Of a DNA stretch of 64,000 nucleotides, positions 37,267 through 45,240 are shown piece after piece. The position numbers were made by a program, and so were the translations under genes. Origin of the DNA: Streptoalloteichus hindustanus (lineage in GTDB: Bacteria > Actinomycetota > Actinomycetes > Mycobacteriales > Pseudonocardiaceae); assembly GCF_900129375.1 (NCBI RefSeq), contig NZ_FQVN01000008.1, positions 248,001-312,000 of the forward strand, in the 5' to 3' direction. Numbering within the stretch: position 1 is the first letter of the stretch; every line of letters starts with the position of its first letter. The notes under the pieces were generated by a model, which did no database searches, had not been told where the DNA came from, and worked only from the letters and a program-made list of their open reading frames with translations.

Positions 37267-39114
37267 GTGAACAGTGCCGCCGACGTGATCGACGAGGAAC
37301 CGGGCTTCCGCATGAGCTTGCAGACAGCGCCGCCGGAAAGTGTCAGGCGAAAAAGCGCGATCGCCACGCTGTGGCGGTTGAAACCCTACTTCCGCCCCGA
37401 GTTCGCGCTGCTCGGCTGGGCGCTGCTGTCGGCACTGGCGACGACGATCTGCGGGCTGCTGATCCCGTTGGTGATCCAACGGGTCGTCGACGGGCCGGTG
37501 GCGGCGCGGGACATGACGGGCCTGCTCTGGACGACCGGCGGCGCGTTCCTGCTCGGCGCGCTGGAGGCGGCGTTCTTCCTCGGCCGGCACCGGCTCGTCG
37601 TCGGGCCCAGCGCCCGGATCGAGAGCCGGATGCGGGCCCAGCTCTACGACCACCTGCAGCGCCTGCCGCTGGCCTTCCACGACCGGTGGCACTCCGGCCA
37701 GCTGCTGTCCCGGGCCGTCGCCGACCTCACCACCATCGTGCGGTTCCCGCGCTACGCCCTGGTGTACCTGGTGGTGAACAGCTTCACGATCGTGGTCAGC
37801 ATCGGCGTGCTCTGCTGGATGTCGCCGCTGCTCGGCGCGGCCTTCACGGTGATCAGCCTGCCGGTCGCGGTCGGTTCGATCGTGTTCGAGGCGCGGTACA
37901 AGGAGTGCAGCCTGCGCGCCCAGAACCAGCTCGGCGACCTCACGACGCGGATCGAGGAGTCGGTGCTGGGCATCCGGGTCCTCAAGGCGTTCGGCCGCAG
38001 CGGCCAGGCGGTGCGGGCGTTCCGGCAGCGGGCCGAGTTGCTGCGCGCGACCGAGATCAGCAAGGTGCGGATGCTCGGCATGCTGACCGCGACCATCGTC
38101 GGCCTGCCGGAGGTCGCGCTGGGCGCCGTGCTGGGGATCGGCGGCTACCTCGCCGCCAGGGGCTCGATGAGCGCCGGCGAGCTGGTGGCCGCGGTCGCGG
38201 TCGTCGCCTACCTGCAGTGGCCGCTGGAGTCCATCGGCTACCTGCTGGCCGAGGCCAACGACGCGGCGGCGGCCACCGAGCGGTACTTCCAGATCGTCCG
38301 GGCCGAGGTCACGGTCACCGACCCCGTCGACCCGGTCCCGCTGTCGACGCCGGTGCGGGGCGCGCTGCGCGTGGAGGGGGTCCGGTTCCGCTACGACGGG
38401 GCGGACGAGGAGCTGCTGCGCGGGGTGGACCTGGAGATCCGGCCCGGCGAGACGCTCGCGCTGGTCGGCGGCGCCGGCTCCGGCAAGTCCACCCTGGTCG
38501 GCATGGTCAGCCGGCTCTACGACGTGACCGGCGGCCGGATCACCCTCGACGGCACCGACATCCGCCGGGTGCCGCTGGCCGACCTGCGCGCCGCCGTCGC
38601 CACCGTCTTCGAGGAGCCCGTGCTGTTCTCCGGCACCGTGCGCGACAACGTGCGGCTCAACCGGACCGACGTCACCGACGACGAGGTGCGCGAGGCGCTG
38701 CGGGTCGCCAACGCCGAGTCCTTCGTGGCCGCCATGCCGCTGGGGCTGGACACCGAGATCGGCGAGCAGGGCTTCTCGCTGTCCGGCGGCCAGCGGCAGC
38801 GGCTGGCGCTGGCCAGGGCCGTGGTCGCCCGCCCGGCGCTGCTCGTCATGGACGACCCGCTGTCCGCGTTGGACATCCACACCGAGGCCGAGGTGGAGGC
38901 GGCGCTGCGCCAGGTGCTGCGGGGCGTCACCGCGCTGGTCGTCGCCCACCGGCCGAGCACGGTGCAGCTCGCCGACCGGGTCGCCCTGCTCGCCGACGGC
39001 CGCGTCGACGCCGTCGGGACCCACCAGGACCTGTTGCGGGACTGCCCGCGCTACCGGGAGCTCATGGCACCCGACGACCAGCGGACCCCCGAGGCCGGGA
39101 CGGCGAGGCGATGA
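37267..39114 (+). CDS. ABC exporter half-transporter 1 (StrV-like, degenerate site)
   Basis: A 615-residue half-transporter: six membrane helices (about residues 40-320) then an ATPase domain. Walker A is GGAGSGKST (401-409), the signature is LSGGQ (505-509) and Walker B is LLVMDD (525-530). Asp530 stands where the catalytic glutamate normally is, so this subunit carries the degenerate site of a heterodimeric exporter. The partner is the next gene, which overlaps by ATGA. StrV/StrW pairs export streptomycin-type, often phosphorylated, aminoglycosides. An ATG at 37312 is an alternative to the GTG start. Confidence 0.92.
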   Translation: MNSAADVIDEEPGFRMSLQTAPPESVRRKSAIATLWRLKPYFRPEFALLGWALLSALATTICGLLIPLVIQRVVDGPVAARDMTGLLWTTGGAFLLGALEAAFFLGRHRLVVGPSARIESRMRAQLYDHLQRLPLAFHDRWHSGQLLSRAVADLTTIVRFPRYALVYLVVNSFTIVVSIGVLCWMSPLLGAAFTVISLPVAVGSIVFEARYKECSLRAQNQLGDLTTRIEESVLGIRVLKAFGRSGQAVRAFRQRAELLRATEISKVRMLGMLTATIVGLPEVALGAVLGIGGYLAARGSMSAGELVAAVAVVAYLQWPLESIGYLLAEANDAAAATERYFQIVRAEVTVTDPVDPVPLSTPVRGALRVEGVRFRYDGADEELLRGVDLEIRPGETLALVGGAGSGKSTLVGMVSRLYDVTGGRITLDGTDIRRVPLADLRAAVATVFEEPVLFSGTVRDNVRLNRTDVTDDEVREALRVANAESFVAAMPLGLDTEIGEQGFSLSGGQRQRLALARAVVARPALLVMDDPLSALDIHTEAEVEAALRQVLRGVTALVVAHRPSTVQLADRVALLADGRVDAVGTHQDLLRDCPRYRELMAPDDQRTPEAGTARR

Positions 39115-40991
39115 ACCAGCCCAACACGCGGACGAGCGCCGCCGAGGAGACCGAAGCCGGCGAGCCCGCACGCCAGGAGTGGCGCGGTGTGGCCGCCGAG
39201 GACCACGACACGCTGGACCGCCACGTCGGGCGGCAGCTGCAACGGCGCTCGCGCCGGCTGCTGCTGGACGTGCTCCGCCCGCACCGGGTGGGCGCCGTGG
39301 TCGCCCTCCTGCTGGCCGTGCTGGACACGGCGGCGGAGATGGCCCGCCCCCTGCTGATCGCCGCCGTGATCGACAGCGGCATCCCGGCCGCGGCCAGGCA
39401 GGACTACGGCCCGCTCACCTGGTACGTGGCGGGCTACCTGGTCTCCAGCGTCGCCTCCGCCGGCCTGACCTACTCCTTCATGACGCTGTCCGGTCGGATC
39501 GGGCAGAGCGTGCTGCTGGAACTGCGGCACCGGCTGTTCCGCCAGGTCCAGCGGCTGTCGCTGTCCTTCCACGAGTCCTACACCTCGGGCAAGGTGATCT
39601 CCCGGCTCACCAGCGACCTCCAGGCGCTGAGCACGCTGCTGGAGGAGAGCATCGAGGGCCTGTTCCGGGCGTTCCTGTCCGTGGTGACCATCGCGGTGCT
39701 GCTGGTCTGGCTCGACCTGCCGCTGACCGGCGTCATCGTGCTGACCTTCGTCCCGCTGCTGTGGATCACCGCCAGGTACCGGGCGCGCTCCCACTTCTTC
39801 TACCGGCGCACCCGGTCGGCGATCGCCCGCGTGATCAGCCACTTCGTCGAGACGATGAACGGCATCCGCGTGGTGCAGGCGTACCGGCTGGAGGAGACCA
39901 ACTCGCGGACGATGGGCGCGCTCAACGCCGCGAACCAGGACGCCACGGTCCGGGCCGGTTACGGCCTGGCCCACTCCACCGCCGGGATCAACCTGATCGG
40001 CAACACGACCGTCGCCCTGGTGCTGCTCGTCGGCGGTTGGCGGATCATCAACGGCCACCTGGAGGTCGGCGTCCTCGCCGCGTACGTGCTGTACCTGCGC
40101 AAGTTCTACGACCCGGTGGACGACCTCGCCCGGTTCGCCAACTCCTACGCCTCGGCCTCGGCCGCCCTGGAGAAGATCTCCGGGGTGCTGGAGGAGGAGC
40201 CGACCGTCGCCCAGCCGGCCCGGCCCGTGCCGCTGCACGCCCGCGAGGCGACGATCGACTTCAGCCGGGTCGACTTCCGCTACCAGTCGAGCAAGGACCT
40301 GGTGCTGCGGGACGTGACCCTGCGCATCCCGGCGGGGCAGACGGTCGCCATCGTGGGCGAGACCGGGGCCGGCAAGTCCACGATCGCGAAGCTCGTGGCC
40401 AGGTTCTACGACCCGACCGGCGGTCGGGTCTCGATCAACGGCGTGGACCTGCGGGAGGTCGCCGACGCCGACCTCCGCGCCGCCACGTCGATGATCACGC
40501 AGGAGTCGTTCCTGTTCTCCGGCACGGTCGCCGAGAACATCGCGCTGGGTCGGCCGGACGCGAGCCGGGAGGAGATCGTGCGGGCGGCGACCGCGATCGG
40601 GGCGCACGAGTTCATCACCCAGCTCCCCGACGGCTACGACACCGACGTCAACAAGCGCGGCGGCCGGCTGTCGGCGGGGCAGCGCCAGCTCGTGGCCCTG
40701 GCCAGGGTGCTGCTGGCCGACTCGGCCGTGCTGATCCTGGACGAGGCGACCTCCAGCATGGACATCGCCACCGAGCGCGCCGTCCAACGCGCGTTGCACA
40801 CGACGCTGCGCGGCCGGACCGCGTTGATCATCGCCCACCGGTTGTCCACCGTGCTCGCCGCGGACCGGGTGCTCGTGGTCGAGCACGGCCGGATCGTGGA
40901 GGACGGTCCCCCGGCCCAGCTCGTGGAGAGCGGCGGCAAGTTCGCCACGCTGCACCAGGCGTGGCTGGCCAGCACGAGCGCGAGCGCCTGA
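39111..40991 (+). CDS. ABC exporter half-transporter 2 (StrW-like)
   Basis: A 626-residue half-transporter with a basic N-terminal extension of about 60 residues, six membrane helices and an ATPase domain. Walker A is GETGAGKST (about 415-423) and Walker B is LILDEATSS with a normal catalytic Glu545. The signature is LSAGQ (520-524) rather than LSGGQ. Together with the degenerate Asp in the partner this gives one competent and one impaired ATP site, the usual plan of heterodimeric exporters. It overlaps the first subunit gene by ATGA and precedes the deacetylase gene. Confidence 0.93.
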   Translation: MNQPNTRTSAAEETEAGEPARQEWRGVAAEDHDTLDRHVGRQLQRRSRRLLLDVLRPHRVGAVVALLLAVLDTAAEMARPLLIAAVIDSGIPAAARQDYGPLTWYVAGYLVSSVASAGLTYSFMTLSGRIGQSVLLELRHRLFRQVQRLSLSFHESYTSGKVISRLTSDLQALSTLLEESIEGLFRAFLSVVTIAVLLVWLDLPLTGVIVLTFVPLLWITARYRARSHFFYRRTRSAIARVISHFVETMNGIRVVQAYRLEETNSRTMGALNAANQDATVRAGYGLAHSTAGINLIGNTTVALVLLVGGWRIINGHLEVGVLAAYVLYLRKFYDPVDDLARFANSYASASAALEKISGVLEEEPTVAQPARPVPLHAREATIDFSRVDFRYQSSKDLVLRDVTLRIPAGQTVAIVGETGAGKSTIAKLVARFYDPTGGRVSINGVDLREVADADLRAATSMITQESFLFSGTVAENIALGRPDASREEIVRAATAIGAHEFITQLPDGYDTDVNKRGGRLSAGQRQLVALARVLLADSAVLILDEATSSMDIATERAVQRALHTTLRGRTALIIAHRLSTVLAADRVLVVEHGRIVEDGPPAQLVESGGKFATLHQAWLASTSASA

Positions 40992-41028
40992 CGCCGGCGT
41001 CCGTTCTCCTTCCCCGTTCGCCGTCCCC

Positions 41029-41094
41029 GTTGTCCGCCCTGTCGTCCACCTCGTTGTCCGCCCGGTTCTCCACCTGGTTGTCCGCCTGTCGACG
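41029..41094. repeat. 24-base tandem repeat, about 2.7 copies
   Basis: Units start at 41029, 41053 and 41077, each beginning GTTGTCCGCC and containing TCCACCT. The first two are full length with four differences; the third is cut short. They fill the space between the ABC exporter and the deacetylase gene. Confidence 0.75.
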
Positions 41095-41106
41095 CGGGAG
41101 AGTGAC

Positions 41107-41868
41107 GTGCCAGAGAACTTCGCCTTCGCCGGAAACCTGTTACTCGTGTCCCCGCACCCGGACGACATCGCCTACTCCTGCGGCGGAGTGGTGGCCGCCC
41201 ACCTGGGGGAGGCCACGGCCACGCTGCTGACCGTGTTCGGGCGGTCAGAGTGGACGGTGTCCCCGCGGCTGGCCGCCGAGGGGCAGGAGGCCGTGTCCCG
41301 GGTCCGCGCCGAGGAGGACCGCCGGTACTGCGACGCCCACGGCATCGCGTACACCCTGCTGGACTTCCCCGACGCCAGCCTCCGGGGCTACGACGACGAG
41401 GGGGAGCTGACGGCCAGGGTGGCCGACGACCCGCTCACCGACGAGGTGGTCGACGTCCTGGCGGAGGCGGTCCGGGCCGCGGCCCCCGACCTCGTCCTGG
41501 CGCCGGCCGGAATGGGCGACCACATCGACCACCTCATGGTGCACGAGGCCCTCCGCCGGGTGGACCACGAATTCAGCACGCTCTACTACGAGGACATCCC
41601 GTACTCGGCACACCACGAGATCACGGGTGTCGAGGACACCATGCGCGGAGCACGGAAACTCGAACCCTTCCACGTCTTCGACATTTCCTCGGCGATCGAC
41701 GACAAGATCGCCGGAATGCTGGTCTACGAGAGTCAGACCGACGAGCAGGCCATCGCCGACATGCGTCACCACAACGGCCGGGTCGCGCCGGCCGAGGCCG
41801 CGTTCGCCGAACGCCTGTGGACCGCGCGGCCGAAAGCGGCGGGGAACGTCGGCGCTCGGCTTCGGTAG
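41107..41868 (+). CDS. PIG-L family N-acetylglucosaminyl deacetylase (BtrD/NeoL-like)
   Basis: A 253-residue PIG-L/LmbE-family zinc deacetylase. The zinc motif is SPHPDD (His17, Asp19, Asp20) and the second site is GMGDHIDHLMVH. Members in butirosin and neomycin clusters remove the 2'-N-acetyl group of N-acetylparomamine to give paromamine. The same step is needed here after the KanF/NeoM-like glycosyltransferase. GTG start at 41107. Codon 12 is TTA (41140-41142), the second TTA in the cluster. It is the last cluster gene; a regulator on the other strand follows beyond a terminator. Confidence 0.9.
   Translation: MPENFAFAGNLLLVSPHPDDIAYSCGGVVAAHLGEATATLLTVFGRSEWTVSPRLAAEGQEAVSRVRAEEDRRYCDAHGIAYTLLDFPDASLRGYDDEGELTARVADDPLTDEVVDVLAEAVRAAAPDLVLAPAGMGDHIDHLMVHEALRRVDHEFSTLYYEDIPYSAHHEITGVEDTMRGARKLEPFHVFDISSAIDDKIAGMLVYESQTDEQAIADMRHHNGRVAPAEAAFAERLWTARPKAAGNVGARLR
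41140..41142 (+). promoter_or_regulatory. TTA leucine codon (codon 12 of the deacetylase gene)
   Basis: A rare TTA codon in an early position, as in the radical SAM gene. It would make paromamine formation dependent on a bldA-type leucyl tRNA. Confidence 0.85.
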
Positions 41869-41886
41869 ACTGGCGGTGCCGAATGG

Positions 41887-43071
41887 CTAGGCTCGTCGGG
41901 GCGGTGGGAGAGGCAAGTCCACTCCCACCGCCCCGACGGTTTTCTGACCATTTCCGTCCGCCCCGAGGGCGGTCCGGATGTCGTCGGAATCCGGCCCGCC
42001 GAGGTCGTTCCGATCATTTCGCCGGTTGTTCCGGTCGTCGCCCCGGAAGTCCCGCCGGTGCGCGGTCGGCGTGGCGCCGACGGCCCGCCGGAGGTGGAGG
42101 CGGAGGTTCGCGGCCGTGCCCAGCCCGCTCTGCTCGGCGACCCGGTCCACCGGGAGGTCCGTCTCCTCCAGCAGCCGCAACGCCAGCGCGACCCGCTGGT
42201 CGTGCAGCCACCGCAGGGGAGGGGTGCCCGTCTCGGCGAGGAAGCGCCGGCTGAACGACCGCACGCTGTAGCCGGCGTGCCCGGCCAGGTCGCGGAGGGT
42301 GAGCGGCTCGGTGAGGCGCTCCTGCGCCCAACGGCGGGTCGCGCCGAGACCGGCCTCCTCGTCCCCGGCGCCCCGCCCGCGCTCCGGCACGGGGCGCTCC
42401 AGGTACTGGGCCTGACTGCCGGCGCGGAAGGGCGCGAACACCAGCCGGCGGGCGATCCCGGTCGCCGCCCGCTGCCCGAAGTCGGAACGCACGAGGTGCA
42501 GGCACAGGTCGATGCCCGCCGCCACGCCCGCGCTCGTCGCCACGTCGCCGTCGTCGACGTAGAGGACGTTGTCCACGACCGAGACGGCCGGGTGCCGCCG
42601 CGCCAGCTCGTCGGCGTCCATCCAGTGGGTGGTGGCCTGCCGGCCGTCGAGCAGGCCGGCCGCCGCCAGGGCGAACGCGCCCGTGCAGATCGAGACCACC
42701 CGCGCGCCCCTGGCGTGCGCGGAGCGCAGGGCCGCGAGCGCGGCCGGCGGGATCTCGTCGCGCCGGGTGTAACCAGGGACGACCACGGTGTCGGCGCGGA
42801 CGAGCGCGTCGAGCCCCGCCGACACCGCGAGGGCGAAGCCCGTCGTCGTGGGGACCTGCGGGGGATCGGGGGTGCAGACCTCGAAGGCGTAGAAGTCCTC
42901 GCGGCGGTGCCCGAACACCTGGGCGGCGACCGAGAGGTCGAACGCCACCACGTCCGGCAGGGCGAGCGCGACGACGCGGTGTGGCGCCGGCGCCGCCTGG
43001 TCGCGCGTGCCTCCCGTGCCGGGTGTCGCCGTGGCCCGTTCCTCCTGAGGGGCGCGGCGGGGACCAGACAT
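41887..43071 (-). CDS. GlxA-family transcriptional regulator (DJ-1/PfpI plus AraC domains)
   Basis: A 394-residue GlxA-type regulator. Residues about 25-210 are a DJ-1/PfpI-like domain with the nucleophile-elbow ICTGAFALAAAGLLDG. Residues about 245-340 are the AraC helix-turn-helix pair (LRDLAGHAGYSVRSFSRRF and VAEQSGLGTAANLRLHLRR). ATG at 43071 is used; the frame runs upstream but without family character. The last 45 residues (rich in Asn, Arg and Asp) reach through a strong terminator hairpin and look like a read-through extension. It is divergent from a lone DJ-1 protein gene, which it may control. A link to the antibiotic cluster is possible but unproved. Confidence 0.88.
   Translation of the reverse strand: MSGPRRAPQEERATATPGTGGTRDQAAPAPHRVVALALPDVVAFDLSVAAQVFGHRREDFYAFEVCTPDPPQVPTTTGFALAVSAGLDALVRADTVVVPGYTRRDEIPPAALAALRSAHARGARVVSICTGAFALAAAGLLDGRQATTHWMDADELARRHPAVSVVDNVLYVDDGDVATSAGVAAGIDLCLHLVRSDFGQRAATGIARRLVFAPFRAGSQAQYLERPVPERGRGAGDEEAGLGATRRWAQERLTEPLTLRDLAGHAGYSVRSFSRRFLAETGTPPLRWLHDQRVALALRLLEETDLPVDRVAEQSGLGTAANLRLHLRRAVGATPTAHRRDFRGDDRNNRRNDRNDLGGPDSDDIRTALGADGNGQKTVGAVGVDLPLPPPRRA
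41894..41943. terminator. 17-bp hairpin with T-run at the right cluster border
   Basis: A perfect 17-bp stem (41894-41910 with 41922-41938), then GTTTTC on the plus strand. It ends the deacetylase transcript from the left and faces the regulator gene, whose frame passes through it. Confidence 0.85.
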
Positions 43072-43141
43072 GGCCTGATCCTTGCGCACCCTGGCCGTCG
43101 AGCCGTGTCCGACGGGTGCGGCGGCCGCAGAGCATGGGGCC

Positions 43142-43747
43142 ATGACGGAACGACGGCCCCTGGACATCGGTATCGCGATCGCGCTGTTCGAGGACGTGGA
43201 GGAGTTGGACGCCGTCGGCCCGTGGGACGTGTTGACCTACTGGGCCAAGCACTTCCCGGAGGACGGCGTTCGCGTGTGGACGGTCGCGCGGCAGCGGGAG
43301 ATCCGCTGCGCCAAGGGCATGACCATCCTGGCCGACCACACCCTGGACGAGAGTCCGGCCGCGGACGTCCTCCTGCACCCCGGGGGCGCTGGCACGCGTC
43401 CGCTGATGCGGGACGAGGACTGGTTGACGTGGGTGCGCGAGCAGCGCGCCCGCGCCTCCCTGATGACCAGTGTGTGCACCGGCGCGCTCGTCTACGCGGC
43501 GGCCGGGTTGCTGCGCGGCCGACCGGCCACGACGTACTGGGCCGCGCTGGACACGCTGCGCGAGGCCGATCCGACCGTCGAGGTCCGCCCCGACGAGCGG
43601 TTCGTCGACGACGGCGACGTGATCACGTCCTCCGGCGTGTCCGCCGGCATCGACATGGCGCTGCACCTGGTGCTGCGCCTGGCCGGACGGGAGCGCGCCA
43701 GGTGGGTGCGGCGGGGCATCCAGTACGACCCGGAGCCGCCGGTCTGA
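43142..43747 (+). CDS. DJ-1/PfpI family protein
   Basis: A 201-residue stand-alone DJ-1/PfpI domain. The family elbow is SVCTGALVYAAAGLLRG with the reactive Cys, and the ending VITSSGVSAGIDMALHLV matches the isonitrile-hydratase/GlxA branch. The reaction cannot be told; members are hydratases, glyoxalases or sensor domains. ATG at 43142 begins the domain (LDIGIAIALF). It is divergent from the GlxA regulator, which has the same domain, so the pair may respond to the same small molecule. Confidence 0.85.
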   Translation: MTERRPLDIGIAIALFEDVEELDAVGPWDVLTYWAKHFPEDGVRVWTVARQREIRCAKGMTILADHTLDESPAADVLLHPGGAGTRPLMRDEDWLTWVREQRARASLMTSVCTGALVYAAAGLLRGRPATTYWAALDTLREADPTVEVRPDERFVDDGDVITSSGVSAGIDMALHLVLRLAGRERARWVRRGIQYDPEPPV

Positions 43748-43752
43748 CCGGT

Positions 43753-43792
43753 GGCGCGGGGGCGGACACCGCCCGGCGTCCGCCCCCGCGCC
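43753..43792. terminator. 15-bp bidirectional hairpin
   Basis: A perfect 15-bp stem (43753-43767 with 43778-43792) with a 10-base loop, between the convergent DJ-1 and DUF305 genes. Confidence 0.75.
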
Positions 43793-43825
43793 TGCGCCGT
43801 CAGCCCGTGCCGACGGCCCGTGCCG

Positions 43826-44479
43826 TCAGCCCTGGCTCTGGCCTTGACCCTGGTCGAGCAGAGCGGTCATCTCCGCGATCTCGGCCTGTTGGGCGTCGAT
43901 GATCCGCCCGGCCAGCGCCCTGGCCTCCAGGCTGGCGCCCTGGGCCTGCTCGGTCCGCGCCATCTCCACCGCGCCCCGGTGGTGCTCGATCATCATCCGG
44001 ACCCACTGCCGGTCGAACTCGGCGCCCCGGGCGGCGCGCAACGCGGTCATCTGCTGCTCACTCATCATCCCCGCGCCGCCGTGCCCCGAGTGCCCGGCGT
44101 GCCCGTCCGCGGTGGTCGTCGGCGCGGCGCCCCACTCGCGGAGCCAGGCCGTCATCTGGTCGATCTCCGGCTGCTGCGCCTGTTCCACCCGACGCGCGAG
44201 GTCCACGACCTTCTGGCCGGCGTCGCGTCCCGCCACCAGCTTCGCCATCTCCACGGCCTGCGCGTGGTGCGGGATCATCTGCTGCGCGAACGCGATGTCG
44301 GCCTGGTTGTGCTGGCGGACTGCCCCGCTGGTCGTGGTGCCGCCGCTGGCGGTGGCGCCGGCGGCGGTCGGCGTTCCGTCACTGGCCTGTTCGGAGTTGG
44401 CGCACCCCGCGGTGAGCAGCAGGCCGGTGGCCAGCACGGCCAGAACGGTGTTCTTCCCGCGCACGGTCTTCCTACGCAC
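43826..44479 (-). CDS. DUF305 lipoprotein
   Basis: A 217-residue exported lipoprotein. The signal peptide ends in the lipobox LLTAGC (Cys26). Two DUF305 half-repeats follow, each with a His-His pair (MIPHHAQAVEMA and MMIEHHRGAVEMA). A Ser/Thr/Gly-rich spacer sits after the lipobox. DUF305 proteins are four-helix bundles often found with copper-handling genes; metal binding by the His and Met residues is likely but not shown. It is followed on the same strand, upstream, by a small membrane protein gene also rich in His. Confidence 0.9.
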   Translation of the reverse strand: MRRKTVRGKNTVLAVLATGLLLTAGCANSEQASDGTPTAAGATASGGTTTSGAVRQHNQADIAFAQQMIPHHAQAVEMAKLVAGRDAGQKVVDLARRVEQAQQPEIDQMTAWLREWGAAPTTTADGHAGHSGHGGAGMMSEQQMTALRAARGAEFDRQWVRMMIEHHRGAVEMARTEQAQGASLEARALAGRIIDAQQAEIAEMTALLDQGQGQSQG

Positions 44480-44550
44480 GTGCTTCTCCTTGCTTCATGT
44501 GTTGGCGTGACCGGGCTGGTGTGCGAAGTGGACGCACACCAGTGGGCCGG

Positions 44551-45012
44551 TCACAGCCGCCACACGCAGAGCGCGGAGAGACGGGCGGGAGTGGAGGGTG
44601 GAGCGCGGTCCGCCGGGGACCGCGTCCCGGCCGGGCTCGCGGCGGAAGCGGGGACGAGCGGCAGGGGCCGCAGGTGTCCCAGCAGCCGGAGGGCGACCAA
44701 CCCGAGCGCGGTGACGACCAACCCCAGGCACAGGTGCAGGCCCGTGTGGTCACCGCCGTGGTCGGCGGGGCCCGGAGCGTTGGTCGACAGGTGCGCGCCG
44801 TGCGCGCCGAGCCGATCGGTGGACTGTCCACTATGGACGCTTGTGGACGCGCCACCGTCGACGGTGTGGTGTTCCGCGGCGGGCGTCGAACCGAACGCCG
44901 GGCCGGGACGGGCGAGTTGGTGCATGGCCAGCACTCCCGCCGCGAGCGCGAGCACGAGCAGCACGAGGCGGAGCCCGCTCGGGGCGGTCGCGCCGGGCCG
45001 GCCGCTGCTCAC
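44551..45012 (-). CDS. Small DUF6153-like membrane protein
   Basis: About 153 residues with two membrane helices (near the start, LRLVLLVLALAAGVLAMH, and in the middle, LHLCLGLVVTALGLVAL) joined by a His- and Asp-rich extracytoplasmic loop. This is the plan of the DUF6153 family of actinobacteria. It is upstream of the DUF305 lipoprotein gene on the same strand, and the two are often neighbours. GTG at 45012 is used; a GTG at 45054 is possible. The function is unknown; metal or copper handling fits the context. Confidence 0.7.
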   Translation of the reverse strand: MSSGRPGATAPSGLRLVLLVLALAAGVLAMHQLARPGPAFGSTPAAEHHTVDGGASTSVHSGQSTDRLGAHGAHLSTNAPGPADHGGDHTGLHLCLGLVVTALGLVALRLLGHLRPLPLVPASAASPAGTRSPADRAPPSTPARLSALCVWRL

Positions 45013-45240
45013 GACGGCGAGCGTAACCAGGGATGATCCGGGCGAACCCGCCACGAGTTGGCTGACTACATGTGACCTGGCTAACCACGCAGGCCGTCGA
45101 CGTGCGAGAACAGATCGCGTTGTCCGGGGCCAGCGCGTTGGGCGGAACCGCGCGGTCTACGATCCGATGTGGCATTGGGCCGCCTGACGGCCTCGTGCCG
45201 AGCAGGTAGGAAGGTCCACCAGGCGAGTGCAGGAGGCACC

